Shown one piece after another: positions 11,823 to 25,400 of a stretch of 64,000 bases of DNA. Source of the stretch: Mactra quadrangularis. Lineage: Eukaryota > Mollusca > Bivalvia > Venerida > Mactridae. The position numbers and the translations under genes were made by a program. The first letter of the stretch is position 1. Each line of letters starts with the position of its first letter. The notes under the pieces were generated by a model. That model had not been told where the DNA came from and did no database searches. It saw only the letters and a program-made list of their open reading frames with translations. Location of the stretch: assembly GCA_025267735.1 (NCBI GenBank), contig CM046294.1, forward strand, positions 1,088,001-1,152,000, written 5' to 3'.

Positions 11823-14087
11823 TAGGGTCTGAACTAGTTGAAAGGGGTTTTGCAGTTTTACCCACACAGTTAGAGCCTTCCAAATCAAAGGGAGATAAAA
11901 CAGTCAACTGTGTCATATCCAGTAACAGACTATTATCATGGCATTGTTTTAAAATTTTACTTCCTTATGAAAAAAAAAAAAACTACAGCACAATAGTTCA
12001 TTAATTTATAATTACCAACATGATACATAGCAAAATTAATTATTAATAAGCCATATGAATTATTGCATCTTCCATACAGGAAATAACAAAAAACAACTTA
12101 ATATTTCAAAAAAAAATAACTATTTTTGGACTAAACTGTGGCAAAATTTTGGTGCCCAAATTAGCGCAAAGAATAGGCCAAGTTGTACATATAAAAGCAT
12201 TTTGACATTTTAGATGAATTATAGCACTTAACACTCTGAGCAAATTTAATCCTTAATATTGCACATTTAATTTGTCCAAATTCATTTTAAAACCACATAA
12301 CTCACAGTTTGTGGTATTTTTTATCAGTAAATTCAAACATACCTAACACATTATCTACTTCAAACCTGTCATGACATTTAGAATAACTAACAAGATCATG
12401 TTTATTGAATTAATTTAATGCTTAAACAAGAAAAAGCTAAGCAATAGATGAGAACTGCACAATTTTATCAAATTCACAAACGCTGCTTAAGTACCAATTA
12501 ATACACTAGTGTGTCAAACTATATTGAAAACTTATTCTTGTATTAAAGTCCATGTTTTAAGGTAAAATTTCCGGGTATACAAAATATAAAACAAACAACT
12601 TTCACAATGGAAGTATCATATGAACTATTTGCCAGGTTTTAACTAATTTACTCAGGTATCATGTCACCTTCATTTGTAACAATTGATCTGATTGGTCAAT
12701 ACAAAATTTTCCATAGACTGTATCCAGGTGTTTCAGCTTCCTGTTTGAATCAGTCTCAGAATTAAAAGCAAACCAGTCTAAATATAACAATAGAAGCTAA
12801 ATTTGGAATGTAGAATTCACAATAAAATCCAATAATGGTTGTAAAGAAAGGCAAATTAATGCATGCATTTTGATTTCTCTATTCTTAAAAGGCAGGACAA
12901 TTGGAGCTAACTCATTTTGTATTTCCCTGAGCTCTATCAACAAAAGACCAAGATCATTTACATTGTGGGTAAATTACACCGCATGAAAAATGGGAGATTG
13001 ACAAATAAGATTGCAAAATCAATACAGAAAAATCTATAATGTTATTCTGGCAAATAGCAGACTGTACAGTTTGCTACAGTAGCTCTCGATCAAGGCAGTC
13101 TGATCTAGTAGTGCTATAAAATCATCTAATTAAATATTGAGTGCCAAACAAATATTAGTTAATTAATTTAAATCAAGTGGGTATTCTTAACTCATTTATA
13201 AGAGGTTATTAACAGGGTGTCATTGAATCATGTTTTAAATTAATTAACAATTTCTAGGTTGCTGCATGAATGTATAATTATGATCACACAGAACATGCAA
13301 ATTCCATAGAATCCCAGAAAATTCAATAACTGATCTTGATGGAGGGGGCTATTTTTTAGGTAGAAAAAAACCACCTGACAAATTTGTAATGTCAATTGAT
13401 CCCAACAGACCAGTCGGCCTCAAATTTTGGAAGAATAATTTGCAACACCCCTTAAACAGATACTCCTTCCGCTAACAATTTTGTTCAAGTACTTATTTCC
13501 CACGCGAAATTATTAATTTCACAAATTAATTGAGCAAGTTCATTATAAATGCATTATACCACCATGCTAAAAATAATTTAAACGCATACATCTAAATTCC
13601 TTGCATACCAGTCTTTATTTTATCTAAATTTGTATAATTTAACAACTTTGATAGTAAAACAGTATTTTATTAAATTTAAAAAGAACAATTTTCAACGCTT
13701 GTCTTAATGAGTTAGATAATTACCTCCAACTTGCTACATTAAGAACTGCATAACAATAAAAAACCCAGAAAATTCATCAAAAAGGTAAAGTACATTTAAA
13801 GACCGAATTGTTCAGAAAAGTGCATTAAGGCCTGCATTAAAAACACTTGTTGACAGAATAAGTGAGCTAAAACATTGAAATGGTTCAGAAATTTTGCACA
13901 ATAAAAATAAATTTATGCATTCCATTTCTAAGTTTGCATTCCTTTCATTTTAAAACATTTTATTTAATGTCATTGTTCTACATCATTAAATTTCAAACTT
14001 TATTTATTTAGTTTTATATTAGCTGCAATTTTTTATAATTTTACTACAAAACATTTTACTTTTATAAATTACTGTAAACTAAATCAT

Positions 14088-14160
14088 TTCAAGGGTTGCC
14101 TGCAAAGACTGTAGGAAGAGCAATTGCACAAAAGAGCGAGTCTTGTGAGCAACCCTTGAT
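14088..14160. mobile_element. Fold-back element FB3, copy 1
   Basis: TTCAAGGGTTGCCTGCAAAG on the left and AGTCTTGTGAGCAACCCTTG on the right pair over most of the element. A second copy is at 44254-44332. Confidence 0.65.
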
Positions 14161-14210
14161 TAGTTATGGCTAAAATTAATTAATAAACAATATTAAAAGT
14201 TTAAATATAT

Positions 14211-14290
14211 TGATGGGACACACAGTGCAAAACTAGTCAACAACTTTATTTATTTACATGTAGTTAGACTAGTTTTACAATGACCTATCC
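14211..14290. mobile_element. Fold-back element FB2, copy
   Basis: GATGGGACACACAGTGCAAA on the left and AGTTAGACTAGTTTTACAAT plus GACCTATC on the right, around an AT-rich loop containing TTTATTTACATG. Confidence 0.65.
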
Positions 14291-14347
14291 ATATAATGAA
14301 CCATTGACTCCCAACTAAATCCTTACTGACCCTTAAAAAGTATTCAT

Positions 14348-14353
14348 TATTAC

Positions 14354-14413
<60 letters not shown>
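14348..14413. repeat. (ATT)n microsatellite
   Basis: About 22 uninterrupted ATT units. Confidence 0.98.
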
Positions 14414-14416
<3 letters not shown>

Positions 14417-15139
14417 CCGCATTTGTATAGAGCTCTTTTCATATTGAATATATGTTCAAAAGCGCTTCACAATCATATTCATTATACATAAACAATATTA
14501 AATCAGTGATAAACAAGGTACTATTACCCTGAATCTCAGCTTTTAAATATAAGACCCTTAAACTGAATGACCCTTTAATGGTCTTCAAACATATACATCA
14601 TACATTAACCATATCAGATCAGAGATCATATGACATACCCTTACCCATTCACTCACAACCCTTAATATTAAGGTCCAAATATTAGACCCCAAAATTATCC
14701 ATGCAAAATCACAAAATCAATTAGGCACTAATTTAACATCCACAGATAATCAATTTTAACATTATACTCATAAATAACAAAAACCACAGTTCACAAATTT
14801 TAGATCACAAAAAACAAAGACCACAAAACAAAACTCTGATCAAGAAAATATAACAAATTCTTCTGATCATTTGAACTACTAACACATGATGTGCATAACT
14901 AAACAGCCTAGACAACCATAACTGCCTTCAGGTACTATAATAATGAAATGACCTTTACTTGATCAGCTGGTAAAAAATGGTACATTATTTATTGACCCTA
15001 TATTGGTGTATCACTTGATGTCAACTATAGACAGTACTTGTTAGGCCATAGGTTAAAAATTATTGGTACCAGTCATTACAGTTGGTCTAACATTTTTATA
15101 CAAAGTAGTATGGTTAATTTATGCCCCTTTTTGACATTT

Positions 15140-15320
15140 TTGTTTTTTTTGTTTGTTCTTGTTGGGTTTAACGCCATACAACACATTGTATAGGTCATAT
15201 AACGGTGGTCAGTCAACCTACTCACCATTCCTGGAAAGGCTAAATCTCTGGCTTCAGCTATTAACCAACTACTAAGCGCATACTTTCGTCAATGACTGAC
15301 AACTGCCCTACATAATTTCA
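15140..15320 (-). mobile_element. SINE, 5'-truncated (tail half only)
   Basis: Begins at the tail (TTGTTGGGTTTAACGCCATA) and matches the 3' half of the full SINE at 38.9 kb. It stops near CTACATAATT, so the tRNA head is missing, as expected for incomplete reverse transcription. Confidence 0.75.
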
Positions 15321-15676
15321 TAAGTTCAGCCCTGGAATCATGAAAGCCATTTTGATTAGCCTATAGTCCTTGACAAACTACAAGATTTATATTTTGTCCA
15401 GCTTAAGGAGGACCGAAAACAAATATTAAACACATCAGCCTAACTATTCATATGAAATGACCAGTAAATATTATCTTATAAGGTGAAGACATAATGAATG
15501 TTACATTAATATTTCAAACTATTTTATGGTTGGATGATAAAAGGGTAAAATGCTGACAGGACAGAAAGTAATGATCACAAAAATCAAAGATCATAAAAAC
15601 AACAAAGGTCAAAGAGCCACATGGACTTATAGAGACATCCCTGGATGATGATCAATAATGGGATCTTATGATGGAT

Positions 15677-15812
15677 TTCTTTTTTTTGGGGGGGTTTAAT
15701 GCTGAAGCAACACATTGTATAGGTCATATAAAAGCAGTCATTCATCCTACTCACTGTTTCTGGAAAGTGGAAAGGCTACATCGCTGGATTTAGCAGTTAG
15801 CCAACTACAAGG
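15677..15812 (-). mobile_element. SINE fragment, decayed
   Basis: Contains AGCAACACATTGTATAGGTC and GGAAAGGCTACATCGCTGGA, the 3' part of the same SINE, with more mismatches than the copy at 15.1 kb. Confidence 0.65.
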
Positions 15813-16709
15813 GGCATACCATATAAAGTTAAGTGAGCTATCAGCCATGTACCTATAGCTCATTTAGGATAACGAGAAACCATACCAACTGTTAAGAATG
15901 GTGGAAAACAAAAAACAAACAACTAAAGCATATTGATAGGTAAGCGAAAAAAAGTTTCCATAATTATACAACTCCTCAGTTGACATAATTGTAGTAAAGA
16001 CAGTCAAGCAAGGGCAGAGGAAACATAGCAGATTCTATTATGACAACTGAAAGCATATGACACACAGCGAAGTAAAGTCAATAGCTTAAATCAAAACACA
16101 CCCAGTAAAGTCAGAAAACAAGTGAAGCAGAGGAAACACAGCCAAGGAAAATCAGTAATCTGAAGCCAGACAACATTCACGTAAGTAAAATAAGACATAT
16201 GCATTCAGACAACACACAACAAAGTAAAGTCTTGAACTAAAGGCAGAGAACTTGCAGAAAAGTAATCTAAGAAATCTGAATTCAGATAACACACAACCAT
16301 TTAAGTCAAGTTAGACAACTAAAACATAGGACACACAGTCAAATTCAGTCAGATAACTAAAAACAGACGACACAACAGAATAATGTCAGATATACAGACA
16401 GATTGTCATATTTGATAACTAGACTAGATAAATGCTTAAAGCCATTAAAACTGAATCAATTTGTAAGAAATGAACTGATAAAATTAGTAAAGAAATAATC
16501 CTAAAATTCAGTAGTTGAAAACTGTATTGACAAATTTGATAGTTCTGATGCTATCAGGTTTGACTCTAGTGTCCTTAGGCCAATGGGTTTTTATCTTAAT
16601 CTATAATAAAGTCAACAAAATTACAACCAGACTTGATTTTCATGGTCTATTGGTCTCAGCTGTCCATGGCATGATAGGGTCACCTGGAGTCTGGTCAAGT
16701 AATATTTAC

Positions 16710-17275
16710 AAGGATCATACAGACTTAGGAAGGAAATGTTCAGCAAAAGCAAAAAGGAAAGAAGAGCTAGACAAAGAAATTGTTTATAGTTTAACAGACA
16801 CTGGAAGGGAATGTGCAGAAAAAGCAAAAAGGGAAGAAGAGCTAGACAAAGAAATTGTTTATAGTTTAACAGACACTGGAAGGGAATGCACAGAAAAGCA
16901 AAAAGGAAAGAAATGCTAGACAAAGAAATTGTTTATAGTTTAACAGACACTGTAAGGGAATGCACAGAAAAGCAAAAAGGGAAGAAATGCTAGACAAAGA
17001 AATTGTTTATAGTTTAACAGACACTGTAAGGGAATGCACAGAAAAGCAAAAAGGGAAGAAAGACTAGACAAAGAAATTGTTTATAGTTTAACAGACACTG
17101 TAAGGGAATGCACAGAAAAGCAAAAAGGGAAGAAAGACTAGACAAAGAAATTGTTTATAGTTTAACAGACACTGGAAGGGAATGCGCAGACAAAGCAAAA
17201 AGGGAAGAAGAGCTAGACAAAGAAATTGTTTATATTTAAACAGACACTGGAAGGGAATGCACAGAAAAAAAGAAA
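16710..17275. repeat. 74/75-bp tandem array, about 7.5 units
   Basis: GACAAAGAAATTGTTTATAG recurs at 16770, 16845, 16919, 16993, 17067, 17141 and 17215, i.e. once at 75-bp and then at 74-bp spacing. The first part, at 75 bp, keeps a plus-strand frame of KEIVYSLTDTGREC repeats open. The one-base loss then shifts the frame each unit. Non-coding tandem repeat. Confidence 0.9.
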
Positions 17276-18338
17276 ATCAAGGGAAGAAATACTGGGAGAG
17301 TGTCTTACAGCTGGTAGTCAAACAAAGCTACTGACCTTCAAGACACAAGTTTCTAATTGCACCACAGCTCCGAATAGAATAAAGCATAAGTAAAGCATTC
17401 AGACCATTAAAGGGCAAATGGACTAAAGCAAAAGACATTTAACTCATATTGATCTAACTTCAAGCAAAATTAATATCAATGGCAATGCTTGAAACTTTTT
17501 AAAATGAGTACATGGAAATGCACTTCATCTTGAATGCAAACATCTTTAAATTATATGCAGTAACCATAACGATGTATTCAAACATGCAAAAATGATTTTG
17601 TTATACATTGTTACATTAATTTATGCAAATAAGGCTTTATATCACAATGAACGACAAAAAGCCACCTACAATGAAAACTAAAAGGCACATCAAGAATGCA
17701 CACGTGTACAACAAAGATAAAAGTCCTAACATAAAGAAAAACAGAATATAACAGTGTCTAAATGTATTTCAGGGGCTTCTGTTAGATTACAACTTGCAAC
17801 CTTATTCAAGCTAGATTGTTTATTGCTCCAACACTTTTTATCACAGTGGATCTGGTGATTTTTATCTATAGGACATTTTCAGTGGGACAGGCAATGATGC
17901 ATTTTGCAGACAGTGATGTCACATTTGAACAGTTTCATATAAATAATCAATGTGCTGATTTGAAACCTCATTTAAAATAACAGCATTCAGCTGCAAATTA
18001 AAAGAGTTGAATTGATTTGATTTCAAGCTCAAGTTGATGTTTTTTTTTCAGCAGAAAATCGGTTTGTATCAGATGTACCTGTATGGAACAAAGATGAAAC
18101 AAAAATGAGTGTAAACAGAACAATAAGATTTAATCTGTGTTGCATACTTTTCAGCAATAACATATAAAATAACTTAATTCTGCACAGATGCACAGCTGAA
18201 AACCCCATAAATTGGAGTTTCGAGTATGATTCGTCAATAGTAAATAGGAATTAACGAATTTGACTTGCTAAGTACATGTATATAAGTAGACAACCTTAGA
18301 AATCAATTACTGCAAGGTGTTACAATAAATAAACTTAC

Positions 18339-18355
18339 AACAAGAATTCATCAAC
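18339..18355 (-). CDS. Candidate 17-nt microexon
   Basis: Minus-strand sequence TATCACTTTGATATTTCCTAG is followed by 17 bases reading VDEFL plus two bases, then donor GTAAGTTT. Acceptor and donor are both good. It lies in the 25-kb intron between the exons at 33670 and 8277. Seventeen bases entered at phase 0 leave phase 2, which can continue into the 8277 exon through its internal TCGTAG or TGAG acceptors. Splice-like short matches arise by chance in 25 kb, so support is limited. Confidence 0.2.
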
Positions 18356-18529
18356 CTAGGAAATATCAAAGTGATATACATGGTCATGATAACTCCCATT
18401 ATATAAACAAGGCTACAGGTAAACAATTTTATATTAATTTGCTTGTTGGCATACAGGGGGGGTTGTTTTAGCTGAAGTTATGAATATGATTTAAGATACA
18501 AAGATTCATAAAGCATCTAAGATATTATT

Positions 18530-18622
18530 GTGGGAGCAGTGATTCAGAGGTAGGACAGGCACTTAGAGATCAAGAAGTCCCAGGTTTGAACCAAACTGCC
18601 AATTTCCCTGAGCAAGAAATAT
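18530..18622 (+). mobile_element. tRNA-like SINE head fragment (second family)
   Basis: GTGATTCAGAGGTAGGACAG resembles a box A and CCCAGGTTTGAACC a box B, about 45 bp apart as in tRNA-derived promoters. The body does not match the main SINE family. Confidence 0.4.
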
Positions 18623-18680
18623 ATGTACAGTTGTTTCACTCCATCCATTTATAAATGGGTACTTACAACGATGTATCAGA

Positions 18681-19219
18681 TAGTGCTGCAACGATTCACC
18701 GGAAAGTCGATTCGATGCGATTCGATACCTTTTTTTTCGATTCGATTTTTTTCGATTCGATTCTTTTATAAATACAATTTACTACTAATATGCATTTATA
18801 CACATATTTAAGCTTAAAACTAAATAATATTATTTAAATTAAAGTGTTACTAAAATTGGATAACACAAAACTCGAAAATCTGATAATTTTTTTATATTTG
18901 CTTTATTCAAGTACGAAATGGATTGGGTACGAATGAAAAGGTCGCGAAAATGTATTATTAATGTAATATCAAACAGAGTTTCTATTCATGCTACATAAAA
19001 TCGTAATAGAAATTTAACAGAAATGTAACAAAGTGAAACCCAGTTTCACTGTCAACGTATACTTTGACTTTTAGACGCGCCTTTGCTTTTATCGTTTTAA
19101 CTTATGTAGACACTTTTAAAAGTCAGTATCGAATCGAAACTCGCGGGTCCTGAATCGAAATCGAATCGGCACCCTTGCAATCGAGTTTCGATGTATCGAA
19201 TCGAATCGTTGCAGCCCTA
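18681..19219. mobile_element. hAT-type non-autonomous transposon with 8-bp target duplication
   Basis: The left end TAGTGCTGCAACGATTC and the right end, inverted, TAGGGCTGCAACGATTC are terminal inverted repeats typical of hAT elements. Perfect 8-bp direct repeats GTATCAGA flank it (18673-18680 and 19220-19227). ATTCGATTCGAT-like subterminal repeats cluster at both ends. The 539-bp body has no transposase frame. Confidence 0.88.
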
Positions 19220-19389
19220 GTATCAGATGTGACAAAATTGTAAAGGTGCTCTGAACATGCATATGGAAGCACTGGTTTTAAACTGCACAAGATAAGTAAC
19301 ACAGCTTATTCTGTACTCAAATTATACAAGTGGAAAAACAATTCAGACCTTTGGTCAGAATTAACACAATAAGTTCAGACAAAAACAGA

Positions 19390-19470
19390 TATTGTGGGTT
19401 TAGCACAAAGTAGTTGTAACTCAATATGTAACAAAAGAGTGAGTAAGGAACATTTTGTGCTAAACCTGAT
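19390..19470. mobile_element. Fold-back element FB1, copy 2
   Basis: GGGTTTAGCACAAAGTAGTT on the left and AACATTTTGTGCTAAACCTG on the right. The right arm has decayed in its inner half. Confidence 0.65.
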
Positions 19471-19724
19471 AAATGATACTCTCAGCTTACTTTTAACTGT
19501 TAACATTATAGATTGTTTCTGAGTACAGAAAACTATGGATTCTTTTCTACAACCCTTAATGGACTCAGGAATCATTGGAGAACATGTAAATATTGAAAGC
19601 TGTTGCAAAATAGGAAAATTGATTCTGATTATCACAGCAGAGGTTTCCTTAATTACTTCATGTTCAGGGACAATAGTGTAAATCCAACCTGGTTAATCAA
19701 TCATAATATAAGAGATAAAATAGG

Positions 19725-20290
19725 TCACCCGCTGTGGTTGCTTGGCAACATAAGGCAAAATGCTAATGTATGTAAATAGATTCATTGTCAGGTATTGTTG
19801 AACAACCATCAATAGTCTCATATGGATACATGTAGGCGTGACTACATATGAAAATACTGTGGTTGCTTGGCAACATTAGAACATTTGTATATTATAACTA
19901 ATCGGTTTGCTTGATAAGATATCTCGGGTTTAGCACAAAACGGTCGTTACTCACTCTTCTTATATTGAGTTGTGACCATTTTCCGGATAACCCGTGATAT
20001 AGACAATAAGAATATGTATTCACATAACTTTGTTTGATAAATATGTTATTCTAATCATATATATTCTTCTAAAAATCTTATATAGAAGCAATGTATGGCT
20101 GGGTATATTGTGACAACAGTAAAAAGTCACATACAGGTACATGTAGGTGTGGCTACAACTGTAAGCAGCTGGGATTGCTAGGCAACAAGGTTAACTTAAA
20201 CATAAGTAAATAAATATATAACTGGGTGACAAACAATCAGTAGTCTCATAGAAACACATAGGGTGTGACTTCAATAGTAAGTTCACTAAA
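19725..20290. repeat. Degenerate repeat cluster (TGGTTGCTTGGCAAC / ACATGTAGG)
   Basis: GTGGTTGCTTGGCAACAT occurs twice and GGGATTGCTAGGCAACA once. GGTACATGTAGGTGTGGCTA-like blocks occur around 19830 and 20140, and TAGTCTCATATGGATACA-like blocks around 19812 and 20238. At least three decayed units, interleaved with an FB1 copy. Confidence 0.5.
19921..19999. mobile_element. Fold-back element FB1, copy 3
   Basis: GGGTTTAGCACAAAACGGTC on the left and GTTGTGACCATTTTCCGGAT plus AACCCG on the right. It lies only about 450 bp from copy 2. Confidence 0.7.
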
Positions 20291-21734
20291 TGAAATTTAA
20301 AGACTGTGACACAAAAAAAACACTGCCATAAATTAATTAAAATATATTATTTTCTCATCTAGAAGTCCAAGAGAAAAAATAAATTATCAACTTAAATTTC
20401 ATTAATCTAGATCGGTTATTGATACATCTTTCTTTAACTAAACAAAAGGTTTTTAGGTAACTTTCAATTCTTTTAAAAGATGTACAAGGTTCCACAAATC
20501 ATAAAAAGTTACTAGTAAATTAGATCTTTAGACAATTTATTCTTTGATATTCCAGGAAAAATTTCTAGAAAAAGTACAAACAAACACTGAAACATTACTT
20601 GGCAAAGTACAATAATATAAATCAAAGACAGTTAAATATTGGAACCACCGACTTCATACAAATCAGGTCATGATGTCTGATAGTCAGAATGGAAGAAAAG
20701 TACATTATGATGTTCATTGAAACAAAGTTGGCACGGAAACTAGGTTTTTCTCTATTCCAGAATAGATGGGAAAATATGGAATAATATGCTGTAAAGTTCT
20801 GACACTAGGATCATCAAAGTTTATGGTCTAATAGAAAACGGTCTTAATATTGGGACCATTCTCTTCTCAAATTTATTGCCGAAATTTACAGTACATAATA
20901 ATACTTGGTGTTATGGGATTGCTATATAAAAATATTGTTGTTAAAGTCAGTATAAATCAGTCTCAATATATCGGCTCATTAAAACCCCACTACATTTCTC
21001 ACTACAGTAAATCTGCATGTATTTTGTTCTTGAGTCCGCTCAGTTGAACTTAAAATTTCAATTGTCCATATGATCTGACATCTGATTATTTTAGTGACAT
21101 CCCACTTACTTCTATCATTTATATGGATCGACACACAAAGTTTCCATTCAATTTTGAGACTCCATGCTGCCAAGTTCAGTTTCATGTATTTTCACTCACA
21201 GTTGGGCTAAATGATCTCTGATTGGACAGGTAAAATTTACGCTGTATGAAATAGCTCCAAGTATTATGTTTGAAGGTCAAGGTCTTATGCCACTCATCTT
21301 AATAGACAATGAAAGACAATTACTTAATTGATGTACATATACATTAATACTTCAATAAAGTACTCAAGGGACACTACTAGCATCTGTGTGGCAATTAAGA
21401 AATTGTTTTTGTGAGTATTACATCTACATACAATGTATTTCTATTCCCTGCAGAGTCTAACAAAGTCAATGTAACACATACCAGGTAAGGGTATTATGTT
21501 AAGTTGCCATGACAATGCCTTTTGACATTATTTAAAAAAAAAACATTTTTGAGTCTGATCTGCAATCAGTGAAAGCAAAATGAATGTGTGGGTGGATTTT
21601 CAGACAAAAGGCAAAAACACTGCTAGATGGTGGGGGACAATCAATATAAACATGGCGCTTTAACCATGCAAAGAGGAATATATTAATTTGATCAATTAAC
21701 TATAATTGAGAAAGAAAGGATGGAGGGTCAGTGA

Positions 21735-21756
21735 GGCTTGCTATAAAGCAAGCCTA
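21735..21756. repeat. Small perfect hairpin
   Basis: AGGCTTGCT and AGCAAGCCT pair perfectly around ATAA. Isolated; no U-tract or known function. Confidence 0.4.
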
Positions 21757-21936
21757 AAGCATCAATGTCAAAGACAATAAAGTTATATTTTGTGGTTTGA
21801 TACTGCTGTGATATGGACCATTTTTCTGCAAAAAAACAAAATGTGCTTCAGTGAATTTTCTGTAAGACACGACAACTATTCCACTCTGATATTAATATTG
21901 AGTTTGTTTTCATGACAGTTATTCTTCTATATAAGT

Positions 21937-22033
21937 TGTTAGTGGCTAGGGGGAGTCACTCTCCTTGAATATAAAGTGCAAACAAGTGTACCGCAGCCCA
22001 AGTTCCTGATCAGAGGCTCCCACCTAGCCCCTA
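21937..22033. repeat. Single fold-back repeat (GGCTAGGGGG arms)
   Basis: TTAGTGGCTAGGGGGAG on the left mirrors CTCCCACCTAGCCCCTAAT on the right. A single copy in this window. Confidence 0.4.
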
Positions 22034-22154
22034 ATCATTATTCTTTCTACATTAGTTCTCAACAATATGTACAAATGCAGGCAGTATAAATTATGTATAT
22101 GGATGGGTCCTCACAACTAGATTTACAACATCAGGTAAATATAAAAAATGAAAG

Positions 22155-22440
22155 AACAAGTAAATCTGTGAGCTAATGCTCACTAGTGATACCCCCGCAA
22201 AAATCTAAAAATATGCGACAAACAGGAAGTAGATGAGCAAGGAGCATGAAATCGCTTTACACCACATGGGACTATGGGATGAAGCAATATGCAAAGTATT
22301 AGGCTGCTGCATGTTATAGTTGCTGAGAAAACTGCGACGGAAATTTTGTAACGGACGGACGGATGGACGGACGGACGGACGCACCCATGGACAAGGGTAA
22401 AACAGTATACCCCCCTCTTCTTCGAAGCGGGGGTATAAAA
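22155..22440 (+). mobile_element. ACCCCCGC-ended repeat, copy 1
   Basis: Starts AACAAGTAAATCTGTGAGCT with a GTGAGC/GCTCAC mini-hairpin, then GATACCCCCGC. It ends with CGAAGCGGGGGTATAAAA, giving 10-bp inverted ends (ATACCCCCGC and GCGGGGGTAT) and a terminal hairpin. A (GACG)n stretch near 22355 varies between copies. Nearly identical copies are at 37.66 and 45.54 kb, all in the same orientation. Non-coding. Confidence 0.8.
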
Positions 22441-25400
22441 AGAGAAGTTTTATACTGAGCCATAAATAAAATCATTTCTATATATGGTCATGAATCAGTC
22501 ATAAATTTAAGAAGGTACATGTTACCATCTCATAAGTAATCATTTTGCAATCTTTATTAAAACACAGTTCATGTGATTTGAAAGGTATTTGCCGAGTCAT
22601 TACTTTCACTGCGGGGCTGTAATTGTTTTTTCCATCAGGGTATGTAAAATATACCACGAAAATATTCATTATCATTTGCCGATATTATAACAAAGTTTAT
22701 GAGTGGGTGGGACTGAAAGATTGTTCCTGAGATAAAAATAAGAATGTGTTTTGCCTGAGTGCCTAAAGGAAATACATGATGCAAAAAAAATGTTAAAAAC
22801 TGTGTCTGTCATTTGACATAACAATGACTAGATTTAGTAAAAAATTTATTGTCCATTTGGAAAAGTTGATTATATCGGACATATTGTTATAAACATAACA
22901 TATTTATTACAGTTGTAGTTCCGATGCACATCACTTACATTTCTCCCTCTTTTCCACAATGGCTGTTCTAGTCTAAATTGATTTATTTTTGCAGAAAATG
23001 AAGTCACAGCTGCTGAGCTGTTCCAAAAGAGTTATAACTTATGTGGTTTGCGGAAAAGGTCATCTATAATAGAAATGTGCCTTTGCTATAAATATCTATA
23101 AATTTGCTGTATTTAAAGGTTTGGTAGTACTGGAACTGAAGATGCCTTAGACAAATGTAGATTTTGAAGTTGCAGTCAGTGACTGCACCATCCAACTGAC
23201 TGACAGTGTCATTACTACATATCTTAATGTAGACAATTTGCCTTAAAGTATTTGTTAGACAATATCTTCTTGTCTTAAAGTATGTATGTAGGCTTCTAAA
23301 TGACTGATTTTGTAGCAACTTTTATTTGCACTCATACAATGCATCAAGCATGAAGAGTTAAGTGCAGCTGTATGTTTGAAAAAGGTACTTTTATACAAAA
23401 CCACAGTTTTTAAATGTGTGTGGTTAATCTTAAGTGACATTATGCAAGAAAATATGTACCATAAATATGTAAATTACTTTAAAGTTACAGCACTTGCCTT
23501 TTATATAGAAATTGCTCTTTCCAGATCATTACAATTGCTATTATAGTTCTTTTTAATATTTTAAACAAATTGGTTATGGTCTTCATTTTCAGTTCAGGCT
23601 GTTTTGTACTTTAAATGACAGTGTTTTCAGTGGTTGCAGTACTTTAGAAATTCAGTAGAGCAAAAGCATTGCTCAAATTTGATCAATTCATTTAATTTCA
23701 CAATACCTTTGCTAGCAACACAGTACTTTTCTTATTGAAAATAGTTAAACACTTGTTGCATTTAAAGGAAAGAGATTTTTGGCTTTTTTCCAGGCTACTG
23801 GTTTACAGAAACCTTAAATAAGAAGTGATAATTTGTTATTATTCTATTCATATCACATTTGCTTGTGGTCTTGCATTTCTTAACATACATGTAATTAAAA
23901 ATTATTGCATATGAATGCAGATTAAATTTTCCTTGTTAACAGTAGTTATACATTTAAAACATAGTAAAGCAATTATATGGCTGTTTGTCACACAATGTAA
24001 TTCTATGCATGCTAAAAGGGCTTTGTAGTATCTTATCAATGAAGTATTGTTTAAATGACAATTATAATCATGGGGGTTGAATCTGTCTTTAAAAAACTCA
24101 GCTTTAAGTCGATTTTAGTTAATGTAATAATAAATACAATTGGAGCAAAAAACATGGGTTTATTATTTAAACAATGTAAAACTTGAGACTTTTTTCCTCT
24201 CATTTCATTCTGTTCTTTTAAAATTGAAAAACAAACAATGGTTATGATACCCTTGATCTCATGCACTAATTTAATAACCCATCCATTGTCAACCCAAGTT
24301 TTTGTAAAACTAATGAATGTCAATAATAACAGTCATGACCTAAAAACGAAGACTTGACGGTCATTGCTCCAATGTTGACTTTATGTTTCCTTGAACATGA
24401 TTTACTGAGAAATGTTTTTTTTACAATTTTACCTGCAGCAAGAGACAGTGGAAATCAACCAAGCATGGAAAAATGCCGCACCATATAAAAGATATGCTCT
24501 TAAAATGAATCTAATAACCTACTAACCCATTTTCTTTAAATGTCTGGGATGTTATTTAAAGTGTGAGTCATCTCTGACATAATTATATCACTGTTTTCTG
24601 GTTTCATAATGAAATGCATTGATCATTAGTTTGCTCAAGTAATTTTTAAGATAATTTTTTTACATTTAAGCAGTGGCATGATTCCAATTTATTTTACTAA
24701 TTTTGCTGTTTAAAGAGTTTGCATGCTAAGTAAAGATAGATCAGGCTGTTTGGGACAGGTACATTGAACTTAATGGCCACAATTTACTTGTTGTTGCCAA
24801 TTATAAGCAGAATGCAAATGTGCAAATTTCAAAATTTCAAATTGAATGTGGACAACTTAAAACACATGCATTCAGATCATTGAACACAGCTGGTCACACT
24901 TTACTGTTACAATCATAAGCAGAATGTGAATGTACAATTTTTATAAACCTCCTTGAAGAATAAGGAAAACTTTAAACAATGCAGCTTGACAATTCAATGC
25001 AATGGCTTACAAACAAGTACTAGAAAATGACATGCCAAAATAAATCAACTTGTGAGGGAAAAAAAATTTGAAAAATAAATATTATTGAACTACATTTAAA
25101 TCTCACAAGGATAAATTATATTATGACACTTTTGACAATATATCTACAAGGAACTTCTACAAACATTTATTGACTTGAAAGACCCCCCAAAGTTCTGATC
25201 CATAAAAACAGTTGAAATTAAAGCAACTTGCCCGGAGACTTTTTTCTCATATTTTAATATTACTTGTTAATATAACTAATAGTGTCCGAAGAATGATTCC
25301 TTGATATTTTTAGAACAACTGACTAATTGATTATGTGAGAAATATCAAATAAAGTAACAAAAATAACTAAAATCATCTAATGGTATCATTTCTAACCGGA

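Noticed and set aside
16515..16919. 134-residue plus-strand frame
   Set aside because: Most of it lies in the 74/75-bp tandem array and it has no splice or promoter context.
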